From assembly GCA_947493005.1 (NCBI GenBank), contig CANLOY010000003.1:124001-188000 (forward strand): a DNA stretch of 64,000 nucleotides, in the 5' to 3' direction. Below, piece after piece: positions 43,444 to 51,722 of this stretch (positions are counted from its first letter, which is position 1; the number at the start of each line of letters is the position of its first letter). The notes below the pieces were generated by a model. It worked only from the letters and a program-made list of their open reading frames with translations. It did not search any database and was not told where the DNA came from. This stretch comes from an uncultured Roseivirga sp. Lineage in GTDB: Bacteria; Bacteroidota; Bacteroidia; Cytophagales; Cyclobacteriaceae. The position numbers were made by a program, and so were the translations under genes.

Positions 43444-43872
43444 TCAAATTATAGTCTTCAACTCCCCCCAACTCAAGGTAGCACAGGTTTTTCTTTCCGG
43501 AAATTCACGAGCAGCAGCGAAGGCAAGTAAATCCTCATTTTCAGTTAGAGATTCAGGGGATTTGGTAGAAGCTTCGTTAACCAGCTCAAAGAACATTTCA
43601 ACCAGAGGCTTGATCTCTTCCAGTGATTTCCCCTGTATACTTTTAGACAAAACAACGGTTGAAGCCTTTGAAATAGCACAGCCCATACCTTCAAAAGAAG
43701 CTTTCTCTACCCTCTCCTCCACTATCTTCAGATATAATGTGTACTTATCACCGCACATGGGATTATAAGCTTCCAATATATGTGTAGCATCAGTCAACTT
43801 ACCTAGATGAGTTTCATCTCTGGCACTGGCAAGAATATGAGACTGGTAAAGAGCCTTTATTCGATCGTTCAT
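43444..43872 (-). CDS. sufU: SufU-type Fe-S assembly / sulfur-transfer protein
   Basis: A 142-residue protein with the three conserved cysteines of SufU/IscU ('NPMCGDKYTLY', 'GMGCAISKAS', 'KTCATLSW') and the Asp after the first. In Gram-positive bacteria SufU is a zinc protein that accepts sulfur from SufS. Its start overlaps the sufS stop (ATGA). Being last in a run of Moco genes it may serve both Fe-S and cofactor sulfur supply. Confidence 0.92.
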   Translation of the reverse strand: MNDRIKALYQSHILASARDETHLGKLTDATHILEAYNPMCGDKYTLYLKIVEERVEKASFEGMGCAISKASTVVLSKSIQGKSLEEIKPLVEMFFELVNEASTKSPESLTENEDLLAFAAAREFPERKTCATLSWGELKTII

Positions 43873-45089
43873 AAAAAGAACTCGTTTGCTTCATCTAATG
43901 CATCTATTAAAGCATCTATATCCGATTTGGTATTGTAAATGGCAAAAGATGCTCTGGCCGTTGCAGTCAATTTTAGCCTATCCATTAGAGGTTGTGCACA
44001 ATGATGTCCAGCACGAATGCATATTCCTTTCTCATTCAAAAAAGTACCTAAATCATGCGGATGAATGCCATCCATGACAAAAGATACTACTGGCGCTCTA
44101 TTTTCAGTTGGCCCTATAATTCGAAGCCCTTTAATAGGACTTAACCCTTCAATTGCATAAACAGTAAGCTCATGGGCATAGGCTTCGATTTGATCATACC
44201 CGACACTATTGACAAAGTCAATTGCAGCTCCTAAACCAAAAACTCCTGCAATATTTGGAGTACCAGCCTCATGTTTACTCGGAGAATCCTGAAAAGTGGA
44301 ATGATCAACAGTTACTCTTTTAACAATTCCACCTCCCAAACTCAATGGCTGCATACTTTCTAATAAATGTCTTTTACCATAAAGCACTCCAATACCGGTA
44401 GGCCCGTAAAGTTTATGTCCTGAAAAAACAAGGAAGTCACATTCTAACTCACTTACATTAACAGCGTCATGAGCAAGACTCTGAGCTGCATCTATAAATA
44501 CCGGGATATTATAAGCTTTAGCCTTAGAAACAACTTGTTTTAGGTCGTTCTTAATCCCAAGGGCATTGGAAATACCTGTAATAGCCACCAGTTTCACATT
44601 TTCATTCAGCATGCTATCATAAGCCTCATAATCCAGCTCACCAGAATCAAGCATTGGGATTACTTTAAGTTCAGCTTCCTTCTCTTCACATATCTGCTGC
44701 CATGGCAATAAGTTAGCATGATGCTCCATTTCAGAGATTATCACTTCATCTCCTTTGTTGAGCTGAGGCCTAAGAAAAGAATTAGCTACTTTGTTGATAC
44801 CATCAGTTGTCCCAAAAGTAAACACTACCTCTTCCTGATGTTTAGCTCCAATCAAGTGCTGAACCTTTAATCTAATCTTATTAAAAGCTCGTGTTGTTTC
44901 AGAAGCAGGCCAATAAGAAGCTCTCCCTACAGTACTGTAACCTTTCGTGTAGAAATCGGCTATCGCGTCTACTACCGACTGTGGTTTATGACAGGTAGCT
45001 GCGTTATCCAAATAAACCAGTCTTTGCCCTTGCGGAGTTCTCTGCTTAAGAATTGGAAATTGTTGCTTTATGGCTTCTTGATCAAACAT
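43869..45089 (-). CDS. sufS: cysteine desulfurase SufS
   Basis: A 406-residue class V PLP enzyme with the PLP lysine in 'FLVFSGHKLYGPTGIGVLYG' (start of the motif given) and the persulfide cysteine in 'CIRAGHHCAQPLM', the SufS/CsdA arrangement. It takes sulfur from cysteine. It is followed by sufU with a 4-bp overlap and preceded by moaE (75-bp gap), so it is positioned to feed sulfur to the rhodanese domain of the MoeB-like protein and on to MoaD. Confidence 0.94.
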   Translation of the reverse strand: MFDQEAIKQQFPILKQRTPQGQRLVYLDNAATCHKPQSVVDAIADFYTKGYSTVGRASYWPASETTRAFNKIRLKVQHLIGAKHQEEVVFTFGTTDGINKVANSFLRPQLNKGDEVIISEMEHHANLLPWQQICEEKEAELKVIPMLDSGELDYEAYDSMLNENVKLVAITGISNALGIKNDLKQVVSKAKAYNIPVFIDAAQSLAHDAVNVSELECDFLVFSGHKLYGPTGIGVLYGKRHLLESMQPLSLGGGIVKRVTVDHSTFQDSPSKHEAGTPNIAGVFGLGAAIDFVNSVGYDQIEAYAHELTVYAIEGLSPIKGLRIIGPTENRAPVVSFVMDGIHPHDLGTFLNEKGICIRAGHHCAQPLMDRLKLTATARASFAIYNTKSDIDALIDALDEANEFFL

Positions 45090-45164
45090 AATCCCCCTCA
45101 GTCCTTTGGAAAGCTCCCCTAAGGGAGCAAATTGTTAATTTAAAATTCGTCATTTATAATTCCA

Positions 45165-45581
45165 TTAAGGATGAGCTGACACCCAAACCTCGCCATCTTC
45201 GAACACTTCTTTTTTCCAGATCGGCACCGTTTCCTTGAGCGTATCAATCGCATATTGGCATGCCTCAAAGGCTTCTTTTCTATGTGCAGATGAACATGCA
45301 ATTACCACAGCTTCTTCTTCGATGGGCACCAAACCCAAGCGGTGATGAATTACCATTTTATAAAGACTCCAGCGTTCAGTTGCCTCATCAGCAATCTTTT
45401 GCATTTCCTTCAATGCCATCTTTTCATAAGACTCAAACTCAAGATGCTTTACCGTTTTACCTTTCGTCTGATTCCGAACTGTACCAACAAATACTACAAT
45501 TCCTCCTGCACCCGGGTAAGTAACAGTCTCTGTACAGGCTTTTGAGTCTAAACGATCATTTGTAATGAATATATCTTCCAT
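45165..45581 (-). CDS. moaE: molybdopterin synthase catalytic subunit MoaE
   Basis: With the ATG at 45581 the protein has 138 residues (MEDIFITNDRLDSKAC...). A GTG four codons earlier is possible but overlaps moaD more. Family motifs: 'GAGGIVVFVGTVRNQTKGKTV', 'LEFESYEKMA', 'HRLGLVPIEEEAVVIACSSAHR' (conserved parts) and the catalytic lysines in 'PIWKKEVFEDGEVWV'. With MoaD it adds two sulfurs to the precursor to form molybdopterin. Its start is within 2 bp of the moaD stop. Confidence 0.95.
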   Translation of the reverse strand: MEDIFITNDRLDSKACTETVTYPGAGGIVVFVGTVRNQTKGKTVKHLEFESYEKMALKEMQKIADEATERWSLYKMVIHHRLGLVPIEEEAVVIACSSAHRKEAFEACQYAIDTLKETVPIWKKEVFEDGEVWVSAHP

Positions 45582-45582
45582 A

Positions 45583-45825
45583 TCAGCCACCACTCACCGG
45601 TGGTATCAAAACCACCTCATCTTTTGGATTCAAAACGTAATCATCCTGCACATAGTCGGCATTTACCGCAAACCTGAGCGAAGTAAGTTTAGAAAAGTCT
45701 GGATACTGCTCAGAGAGCTTCTTTCTGGCTTCTCCTACTGTGAAATTATCCGACAAGGAAATACTCACTTGCTTGCCCTTTATGATGTCCTTGGCTATAC
45801 CAAATGCAACAACTTCTATTTCCAT
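45583..45825 (-). CDS. moaD: molybdopterin synthase sulfur carrier MoaD
   Basis: An 80-residue ubiquitin-fold protein ending in the required Gly-Gly ('LIPPVSGG'), with 'VEVVAFGIAKDIIKG' and 'RFAVNADYVQDDYVLNPKDEV' (latter abbreviated) as in the family. Its C-terminal glycine is adenylated by the MoeB-like protein encoded 3 bp upstream and converted to a thiocarboxylate. Confidence 0.94.
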   Translation of the reverse strand: MEIEVVAFGIAKDIIKGKQVSISLSDNFTVGEARKKLSEQYPDFSKLTSLRFAVNADYVQDDYVLNPKDEVVLIPPVSGG

Positions 45826-45828
45826 ACG

Positions 45829-46953
45829 CTAATAAACTTCCAATGTTGAATCAATTTCCTTCTGCCAGGCCAAAATACCTCCTTTGAGATTAATTAAGTT
45901 ATCAAAGCCTTCATTTTCTAAGATATCAATAGCACTCTGACTCCTGCCACCTGCCTTGCACATTACCACAACTTCCCTATCTCTTGGTATTTCGGATTGT
46001 CTTTCCACGACCTGATTCAGTGGGATCAATTGTCCACCAATATTTGCAATATCATACTCATAATCTTCTCTTACATCAAGGATATGAATTGTTTTTTTAG
46101 ACATCAGTTCCTTTAAATCCACTACACTGATTTCCTTAGTTGCTAAATCAGGTTTATCAACTCCAGCACAAAAGGTCTCGTAATCGATAAGTTCTTTAAC
46201 TGTAGGATTGGAGCCAGATAACGGATTGTCTTCACTGGACTTAATATTCAGCGTTCGTGTTGACATATCCAAAGCATCAAAGAGCAATAACTTACCTGAA
46301 AGTGGAGTTCCAATTCCAGTTATCACTTTTATCGCTTCATTGCACTGCATTGAACCTATAATTCCAGGAAGTACCCCCAGCACTCCTCCCTCACTGCAAC
46401 TAGGTACCATATCAGGCGGTGGTGGTGTTGGAAAAACATCTCTATAGTTGGGGCCACCTCGATAGTTGAAAACCGAAACCTGACCTTCAAAGCGAAAGAT
46501 CGCACCGTAGATTAAAGTTTTTTTCAAAAAATAACAGGCATCATTTACCAGATATCTTGTTGGTAAGTTGTCCGAACCATCTACCACCAGATCAAATTTC
46601 CCTATGGTTTCCAATGCATTAGCAGAAGTAATGGGTTCGTTAAACACTTCTATGTCAACCTCAGTGTTTAATTGCGTCAATCTTCGGCTTGCTGCATTTG
46701 CTTTTTGTTCTCCTATCTCATTACTATCAAACAACACTTGCCGATGTAAATTGGACAAATTGACCTCATCGAAATCAATAATGCCGATTCTTCCAACTCC
46801 CGCTGCTGTCAGGTATAACAAATTCGGTGCTCCTAATCCACCAGCACCAATAACAAGAACAGAAGAGTTCTTTAGCTTCTCCTGACCTTCAATGCCAAAA
46901 TCCGGCAAAATAATCTGCCTGTTATACCTGATAAGTTCTTCTTTACTCAGCAT
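45829..46953 (-). CDS. moeB: MoeB-like adenylyltransferase fused to rhodanese
   Basis: A 374-residue E1-like enzyme: 'RYNRQIILPDFGIEGQEKL', ATP-binding 'VIGAGGLGAPNLLYL', 'DFDEVNLSNLHRQ' and 'VPSCSEGGVLGVLPGI', then a rhodanese domain (about 275-374) with the persulfide cysteine in 'VVMCKAGGRS'. The zinc-binding C-x2-C pairs seen in E. coli MoeB are not visible. It adenylates MoaD, and the rhodanese part can hand over sulfur, as in MOCS3/MoeZ proteins. The sufS gene in the same operon is a natural sulfur donor. Confidence 0.92.
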   Translation of the reverse strand: MLSKEELIRYNRQIILPDFGIEGQEKLKNSSVLVIGAGGLGAPNLLYLTAAGVGRIGIIDFDEVNLSNLHRQVLFDSNEIGEQKANAASRRLTQLNTEVDIEVFNEPITSANALETIGKFDLVVDGSDNLPTRYLVNDACYFLKKTLIYGAIFRFEGQVSVFNYRGGPNYRDVFPTPPPPDMVPSCSEGGVLGVLPGIIGSMQCNEAIKVITGIGTPLSGKLLLFDALDMSTRTLNIKSSEDNPLSGSNPTVKELIDYETFCAGVDKPDLATKEISVVDLKELMSKKTIHILDVREDYEYDIANIGGQLIPLNQVVERQSEIPRDREVVVMCKAGGRSQSAIDILENEGFDNLINLKGGILAWQKEIDSTLEVY

Positions 46954-46967
46954 ATGTGATCGACCTA

Positions 46968-47576
46968 TTAATCCGTTCTATGGTGTTTTAACTTAAATTT
47001 AAGCACATCTTCACGAGTATCAATATCCTTGATGAAACGTTCATTGTCCACATTTAGGTTCAACAATTTGTCATTGTATTTTTTGACTACACCTGAACAA
47101 CCATTTGGTTTGTTATGGTTAAGGATGTCATCATAATATGCTGCTCCGAATATCACTGGATTAGCTCTTTTTCCTTTATAAAAAGGAACCAGAATAGAGT
47201 CATTTTTTCCTCTTTTTTTAAACTCCTGAATCATCATATTGTAATCCTGAGTCTTTAACCATGGCATATCTCCAAGACAAATCATAATGGCATCATATTT
47301 TAAAAGCGATGCAACGCCCACCTGAATTGACGAGGTCATTCCTTGCTTGAAATTCTGATTATGTTCAACTCGGTCTTCAGCGTTGAGTTTTATGGTTCTT
47401 TCAACCCCCTCTTTGTCTCTTCCTGTAACTATAACAACTTCATTTATAGAACTTTCAGACAACTCATAATAAGTTTTACTTATAACAGAATGACTATCTA
47501 TGTTAAATAGTAGCTTATTCGGACCTCCCATTCTTTCCGATAGGCCCGCTGCCAAAAGTACTGCTCCTATTGTCAT
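46968..47576 (-). CDS. mocA: MocA-like molybdenum cofactor nucleotidyltransferase
   Basis: With ATG 47576 (AAGGA upstream) the protein is 202 residues and begins MTIGAVLLAAGLSERMGGPN, the canonical nucleotidyltransferase start; a TTG at 47594 would add six residues. 'IMICLGDMPWL' holds the metal-binding Asp and 'KRANPVIFGAAYY' is typical of MocA/MobA-like proteins. MocA makes the cytosine dinucleotide form of the cofactor used by xanthine dehydrogenase-family enzymes, which agrees with XdhC in the same locus. First gene of the minus-strand Moco operon. Confidence 0.88.
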   Translation of the reverse strand: MTIGAVLLAAGLSERMGGPNKLLFNIDSHSVISKTYYELSESSINEVVIVTGRDKEGVERTIKLNAEDRVEHNQNFKQGMTSSIQVGVASLLKYDAIMICLGDMPWLKTQDYNMMIQEFKKRGKNDSILVPFYKGKRANPVIFGAAYYDDILNHNKPNGCSGVVKKYNDKLLNLNVDNERFIKDIDTREDVLKFKLKHHRTD

Positions 47577-47662
47577 ATCGTTAAATTCCTTCAAGGGTGC
47601 CTTTATCTATTTCGAATTGACTAATTTATGAGAAAATAAACAGCATTAAACACCACAAACAA

Positions 47663-49930
47663 ATGGATTTATCAAACATATTCAATGCAGACAATGTAGA
47701 TGAATTGAAGTCTGGGAAAGCACTCAATGACCCTACACTTCTTAATTCTCCTGTTAAGCTATCTGCTTCTGCAGATTTTGACTTTACTACTGGTGGGTTC
47801 ACCTTCAATATAGTGCCCGAAACAAGTCTGACAATCTCTCTTTTCAATAACTCAAACGAGACAGACCCTGATGGACTTATAAATGCCAGTGATCCCATAA
47901 TTGACCTTGCTCCTTCTACTGAGGCTTATTTGAAATACGCCCTCAATGTTGGAGCAACAGGTACAGGAAGTGGAGCGAGCGGTGCGCTTTCATTAGATTT
48001 AGGCGTTTCAAAAATTTTCAGTACAGGGCTATACAAAAAACATACCCCGACCGACAAAGTTCCGCTGACAATAGTTGGGGACATATCAAGTTTCCTTTCA
48101 ATTTTTGACTGGGCCAACGTTCAGTCTCTTAACCCAGGTGATGCACTTTTTACCAGTGCAAAAGGTAAGCTGCAAGGTAAACTCAGTTTTTCATGGTCTG
48201 ATATATTCTCTCAAAGTATGTCTGCACTTACTTCGCTCTTACCAGTTGATCTAACACTGGACTTGAAGTTGAGTCCTTCTTTATCTGTCGGTTTCAGTGC
48301 CTCACTAGAAGACAATTATCTATGTGCCATGAAACGAGTGAATGATAATTCCTTCCTTGTGACTATCAGTAAGGCAAAAAGCTCAACGGTAAGCGGACAA
48401 ATTGGTGCCAGTGTAGGTATTGAATTTGCAGACCCTACTGAGCTGGAAAGTCAGCTCAATGGCATTGTAAATCAGATTATCTCTTCGGTAACTAACTATG
48501 CTGGTAATGTGGCGGATCTGATTCAAAAGTTTCAGGATAATAACCTATCGGATGCTGAAAAGAAGGTATTGAACGGCATTTTAAAGAGACTTAAGTTAGA
48601 TGCTCTTGCCAGCCCGGTAACTTCATTGGATAACCTGATTACTAAAATCACTGAAAAAGCAAAAACGGTTACCCAAACCATTGCTAAAGCAAGTGCTTCC
48701 GTTTCTTTTGAATATGAGTATTCCAGAATAAGTGAAAACAGTGAATTACTATCTGTACAGATAGATCAGACAATTCTTGAAAGTCTGCACCCAAAACTTG
48801 TTGGCTTTAAAACCACAGATTTGCTTCAAGAGGTTAAAGCTAAAACACCCGGAATTACACTAAACAATTACCTGAATCAAAAGTCTCTGACTGTGAATAA
48901 GACCTGGGGCTTTGGACTATCCCTACTTGGTAAACCTGTATTCTCTGGTAAGGAAATAAGAAAAACTGTATCAGCAACTCAGACCAATATTGATGGACAA
49001 CAACAAAGTTCGTTGGATCAGATTATTGGTTATCAACGTGAGTGGATGGGAGAATCTACAGACTGGGTAACCAACTTCAATGCAAAAATGCCCGGATTTT
49101 CGGTGACACAGACACCAACTCTAAATGAGTTTGATTTTAGCTTCTATGTACAGATGACTTCTGGCATGAAAGTGAGAAAAGAAAAGCACTTAATGCAATT
49201 ACTGGACTTGGGAGTAATGTGGGGTGCAATTAACGAAAGTGAAGAGCCTCGACTAACAGATAAGTATCTACCAGAATTCAAAGGAGAAGTAGTAACGGCA
49301 GAGGCAAAATTAACTTTTAAGCCTACAGCTATGTTGGCCCTTATTCAACAGTTAGGCCAGTTGGGGTGGAACAACGCCACCATTGGGCTTCTTTCCAAGG
49401 CTATGGCATCTTCGATGAGTTACTGGAATAACTTTCCGCTAAGACAGTCAGTACTAAAAAGAACCGCTGCTTATACTCCAGTTTGGCAAAACTATCTTGC
49501 TAACCCCAATCAACCATTGTCCAATTTTGCTGCTATTGCTAAACAGTCTCTGAGCAATTATGGAGGCGTATCTCCAATGCTAATAGACAAAGAAGGGTCG
49601 GCAGGAAATTCACCAGCTGATGATTATGCTGCCAATGTAATGTACCAAAACCCTAACATGGCCAGTGATGCCCAAGCATTTATCAATGGATTAACCCAGC
49701 TTAAAGATGGTATTGCGAGCAGCGAGGCGTTTGATCAGAATTTCAGTTCTGCTTATTCTAATATGAAGCAGTTCTTCAATCAGTCTATGTACGTAAGAAC
49801 TCTGGGGTGCCTGTTAAATGAATTCTCTATGGTAAACACAGGAATAGATGGTGAAGTGGAAAGGGTCTTCACTTTAAGCTGGGGTGAAGGTACAAATGCA
49901 GAAACAGTAAGTCTGGCTTCTAAGAACTAG
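47663..49930 (+). CDS. large protein of unknown function, 755 aa
   Basis: A 755-residue protein without signal peptide or TM segment. The first 230 residues are Ser/Thr/Gly-rich beta strands ('VKLSASADFDFTTGGFTFNI', 'GATGTGSGASGALSLDLGVS', 'KLQGKLSFSWSDIF', 'LKLSPSLSVGFSASL'). A helical middle follows (about 260-350), then more beta ('ASASVSFEYEYSRI'), and a helical C-terminal third rich in Asn/Gln/Met. I recognise no family. It is transcribed away from the mocA operon and alone, with a palindromic repeat 12 bp after its stop codon. The beta-rich part could be a self-assembling or binding module (inference). Confidence 0.75.
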   Translation: MDLSNIFNADNVDELKSGKALNDPTLLNSPVKLSASADFDFTTGGFTFNIVPETSLTISLFNNSNETDPDGLINASDPIIDLAPSTEAYLKYALNVGATGTGSGASGALSLDLGVSKIFSTGLYKKHTPTDKVPLTIVGDISSFLSIFDWANVQSLNPGDALFTSAKGKLQGKLSFSWSDIFSQSMSALTSLLPVDLTLDLKLSPSLSVGFSASLEDNYLCAMKRVNDNSFLVTISKAKSSTVSGQIGASVGIEFADPTELESQLNGIVNQIISSVTNYAGNVADLIQKFQDNNLSDAEKKVLNGILKRLKLDALASPVTSLDNLITKITEKAKTVTQTIAKASASVSFEYEYSRISENSELLSVQIDQTILESLHPKLVGFKTTDLLQEVKAKTPGITLNNYLNQKSLTVNKTWGFGLSLLGKPVFSGKEIRKTVSATQTNIDGQQQSSLDQIIGYQREWMGESTDWVTNFNAKMPGFSVTQTPTLNEFDFSFYVQMTSGMKVRKEKHLMQLLDLGVMWGAINESEEPRLTDKYLPEFKGEVVTAEAKLTFKPTAMLALIQQLGQLGWNNATIGLLSKAMASSMSYWNNFPLRQSVLKRTAAYTPVWQNYLANPNQPLSNFAAIAKQSLSNYGGVSPMLIDKEGSAGNSPADDYAANVMYQNPNMASDAQAFINGLTQLKDGIASSEAFDQNFSSAYSNMKQFFNQSMYVRTLGCLLNEFSMVNTGIDGEVERVFTLSWGEGTNAETVSLASKN

Positions 49931-49942
49931 ACATGGTAATAC

Positions 49943-50031
49943 CGTCACTCCAAGGTGAGCTTGCTTGTTGGCAAATTGAAAGAATATGTAATTATAACAG
50001 ACTCTTTCGGTCGTTCCTCTCTCAGAGTGAC
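49943..50031. repeat. GTCATTC-family palindromic repeat, 89 bp
   Basis: Begins CGTCACTCCAAGG and ends TCTCTCAGAGTGAC; the ends are inverted repeats and the right half (ACAGACTCTTTCGG) matches the copies near 40 kb. It follows the 755-aa gene and precedes the second GIY-YIG gene. Confidence 0.7.
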
Positions 50032-50085
50032 TGTATATTTTTGGTATGACATTCTAACAAAGGTTAGTAAAAACTCCATCGTTTA

Positions 50086-50115
50086 GTCATTCCGACCAAA
50101 GGAGGAATCCTCACC
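50086..50115. repeat. solo GTCATTC arm before the second GIY-YIG gene
   Basis: GTCATTCCGACC, then AGGAGGAATCCTCACC: ATTCC and GGAAT form a small hairpin. Located 38 bp before the GIY-YIG start, as the solo arm at 39964 is before the first one. Confidence 0.6.
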
Positions 50116-50153
50116 ATTATCAAGTGGGTTTGTTGATTCACAATTAATAGAAT

Positions 50154-50483
50154 ATGTCTGGATATCACGTATATATTTTAACCAATACAACCAAAAGGGT
50201 ACTCTATACTGGCGTAACAAATGACTTGAGTACAAGGGTTATAGAACATTATCTTGAAAGGGGAAAGAGTAGAACTTTTACAGGTAGATACTATTGTTAT
50301 TATCTATTGCACTATGAATTTCATCATACACCCTCAGGAGCTATTGAAAGAGAAAAAGAAATCAAAGGTTGGAGACGTGAGAAAAAAGAAGCTTTGATTA
50401 ATAGTAAAAACCCCAATTGGGATTTCCTTAATTCCGAGGTTACAACTTGGCCTCCCGAATGTGGGATTGGTAAGAGATTTTAG
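50154..50483 (+). CDS. small GIY-YIG nuclease, second copy
   Basis: A 109-residue GIY-YIG protein with 'YHVYILTNTTKRVLYTGVTN' (VYI and YTG), the catalytic Arg region 'DLSTRVIEH', Glu in 'GAIEREKEIKGW' and 'KNPNWDFL'. It aligns along its whole length with the protein at 40053 but many positions differ, so they are old paralogs and not a recent duplication. It too is bracketed by GTCATTC-type repeats (solo arm 38 bp before, inverted pair starting 2 bp after the stop). Confidence 0.9.
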   Translation: MSGYHVYILTNTTKRVLYTGVTNDLSTRVIEHYLERGKSRTFTGRYYCYYLLHYEFHHTPSGAIEREKEIKGWRREKKEALINSKNPNWDFLNSEVTTWPPECGIGKRF

Positions 50484-50485
50484 AA

Positions 50486-50568
50486 ATGGTTAAGATCCCT
50501 CATTCTTCGGGATGACTTACTAATAAGGTTAATCAAGTCATTCCGACCTTAGAAGGAATCTTAACCAT
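50486..50568. repeat. 83-bp inverted repeat after the second GIY-YIG gene
   Basis: Left arm begins ATGGTTAAGATCCCT and ends GGGATGACTT; right arm begins AAGTCATTCC and ends AATCTTAACCAT. The arms are about 33 bp each and complementary with a few mismatches, giving a long hairpin with small internal hairpins in each arm. It starts 2 bp beyond the stop codon. Confidence 0.75.
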
Positions 50569-50593
50569 AATACAATTCAGAAACTAAAATCGA

Positions 50594-50947
50594 CTAAGCG
50601 TTGTAGTAGAATCTTTCGTGAACGATTTGGCCATTCTCCCACTTCTGAACGCCAGTTTGTTCCATTTGTACTCTATTCCCATCCTGGAAAGTAATGTCCA
50701 TGGCAGTTTCATGCATAACAATACCGTTAGCCTCATCGGAAGCAATCCCTTTTACTTCGAGATTATGGAATTCTTTCACAGAGTTCAAAAACTCCACTTC
50801 ATGTGCTCTGGCCGCTTCTTTACCTTCCCAGGTACCCATTGGCTCGGTCATTACTACATTGTCAGCGTAGTATTTATCAAAGGCTTCAAGTATTTGGCCT
50901 TGCCCTACCATTCTGTAAATGTCTTCTGTTCTTTCTTTATAAGTCAT
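50594..50947 (-). CDS. NTF2/SnoaL-like protein
   Basis: A 117-residue cone-fold protein ('YRMVGQGQILEAFDKYYADN', 'MTEPMGTWEGKEA', 'VQKWENGQIVHERFYY'). The family includes polyketide cyclases and many small hydrolases and isomerases; the catalytic residues do not allow a substrate call. Single gene, with its 3' end facing the GIY-YIG/repeat locus. Confidence 0.85.
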   Translation of the reverse strand: MTYKERTEDIYRMVGQGQILEAFDKYYADNVVMTEPMGTWEGKEAARAHEVEFLNSVKEFHNLEVKGIASDEANGIVMHETAMDITFQDGNRVQMEQTGVQKWENGQIVHERFYYNA

Positions 50948-51009
50948 AATTGATTTAATTTATATGTACATACATACAAATTACTCCAGCAAAGAGTTCC
51001 ATAGAAAAA

Positions 51010-51666
51010 CTAAAAAACGAAAATTGATGGGTCTGGGCAGTTTGATAAGTAAAATTCCTTCTCTGACACCTTGCACACACCAGGGTAATCTCCCCTACAA
51101 TCTTGTAAATCAATTATGACCTGAAAGTGCAGATGGGGCGGCCAATGAAAATTCTCTTCGTATTTACCCATTCTTGCCAAAACGGTCCCTGACTCAAACC
51201 GTTTACCCTCATACAAACCTTCTAATGAATCTGTACTCAAATGACCATAGAGGGTATGAAATATCACATTATCAACCTTATGCCTTAGTATAATCACAGG
51301 CCCATAATCACCATGAACATTTCTATTTGCAAAAGAATGGACTTGGCCATCAATTGGAACAAAAACCTCTGTTCCGGCCAAAGACCATACATCGATTCCC
51401 AAATGAACACTTCTTGGTTCTTCTCCCTCAAACAAGTCACTACGTGAATAGAGAGAACGGTTTTCACCATAACCTCCTACTCCAACTAGGCTACCACCGG
51501 ACTTAAGTTCATTGAAAACAAAATCAGTAAAGGCCTGTTCGTCATTCAGATCTACCAAGCTTAAAGCTTCGTTGTCTTTGCTTAAATCGAGATTGACATG
51601 GTCATCAAATTTGACCACTTTATGTGGTTCAATACCTGAAGATTTTATAAGCTCGGTTAAGTTCAT
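51010..51666 (-). CDS. cytoplasmic M23-like peptidase
   Basis: A 218-residue protein beginning MNLTELIKSSGIEPHKVVKF (ATG 51666; a TTG at 51681 gives five more residues). The LytM/M23 domain has 'SVHLGIDVWSLAGTEVFVPI' with the zinc His and Asp, and 'HWPPHLHFQVI' with H-x-H. Unlike typical M23 enzymes it has no signal peptide or lipobox, so either export is unconventional or the substrate is not periplasmic peptidoglycan. It is followed on the same strand, after 62 bp, by the NTF2-like gene. Confidence 0.83.
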   Translation of the reverse strand: MNLTELIKSSGIEPHKVVKFDDHVNLDLSKDNEALSLVDLNDEQAFTDFVFNELKSGGSLVGVGGYGENRSLYSRSDLFEGEEPRSVHLGIDVWSLAGTEVFVPIDGQVHSFANRNVHGDYGPVIILRHKVDNVIFHTLYGHLSTDSLEGLYEGKRFESGTVLARMGKYEENFHWPPHLHFQVIIDLQDCRGDYPGVCKVSEKEFYLSNCPDPSIFVF

Positions 51667-51722
51667 TGAGTTATTTAACAAGATGTTTATGCTGTTAAAA
51701 AAGTAAGTTTCAATTGCTCACA

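Noticed and set aside
38718-50568. Repeats at 38.7-41 and 49.9-50.6 kb as a CRISPR array
   Set aside because: Copies are irregularly spaced, imperfectly palindromic and separated by genes; they behave as dispersed elements.
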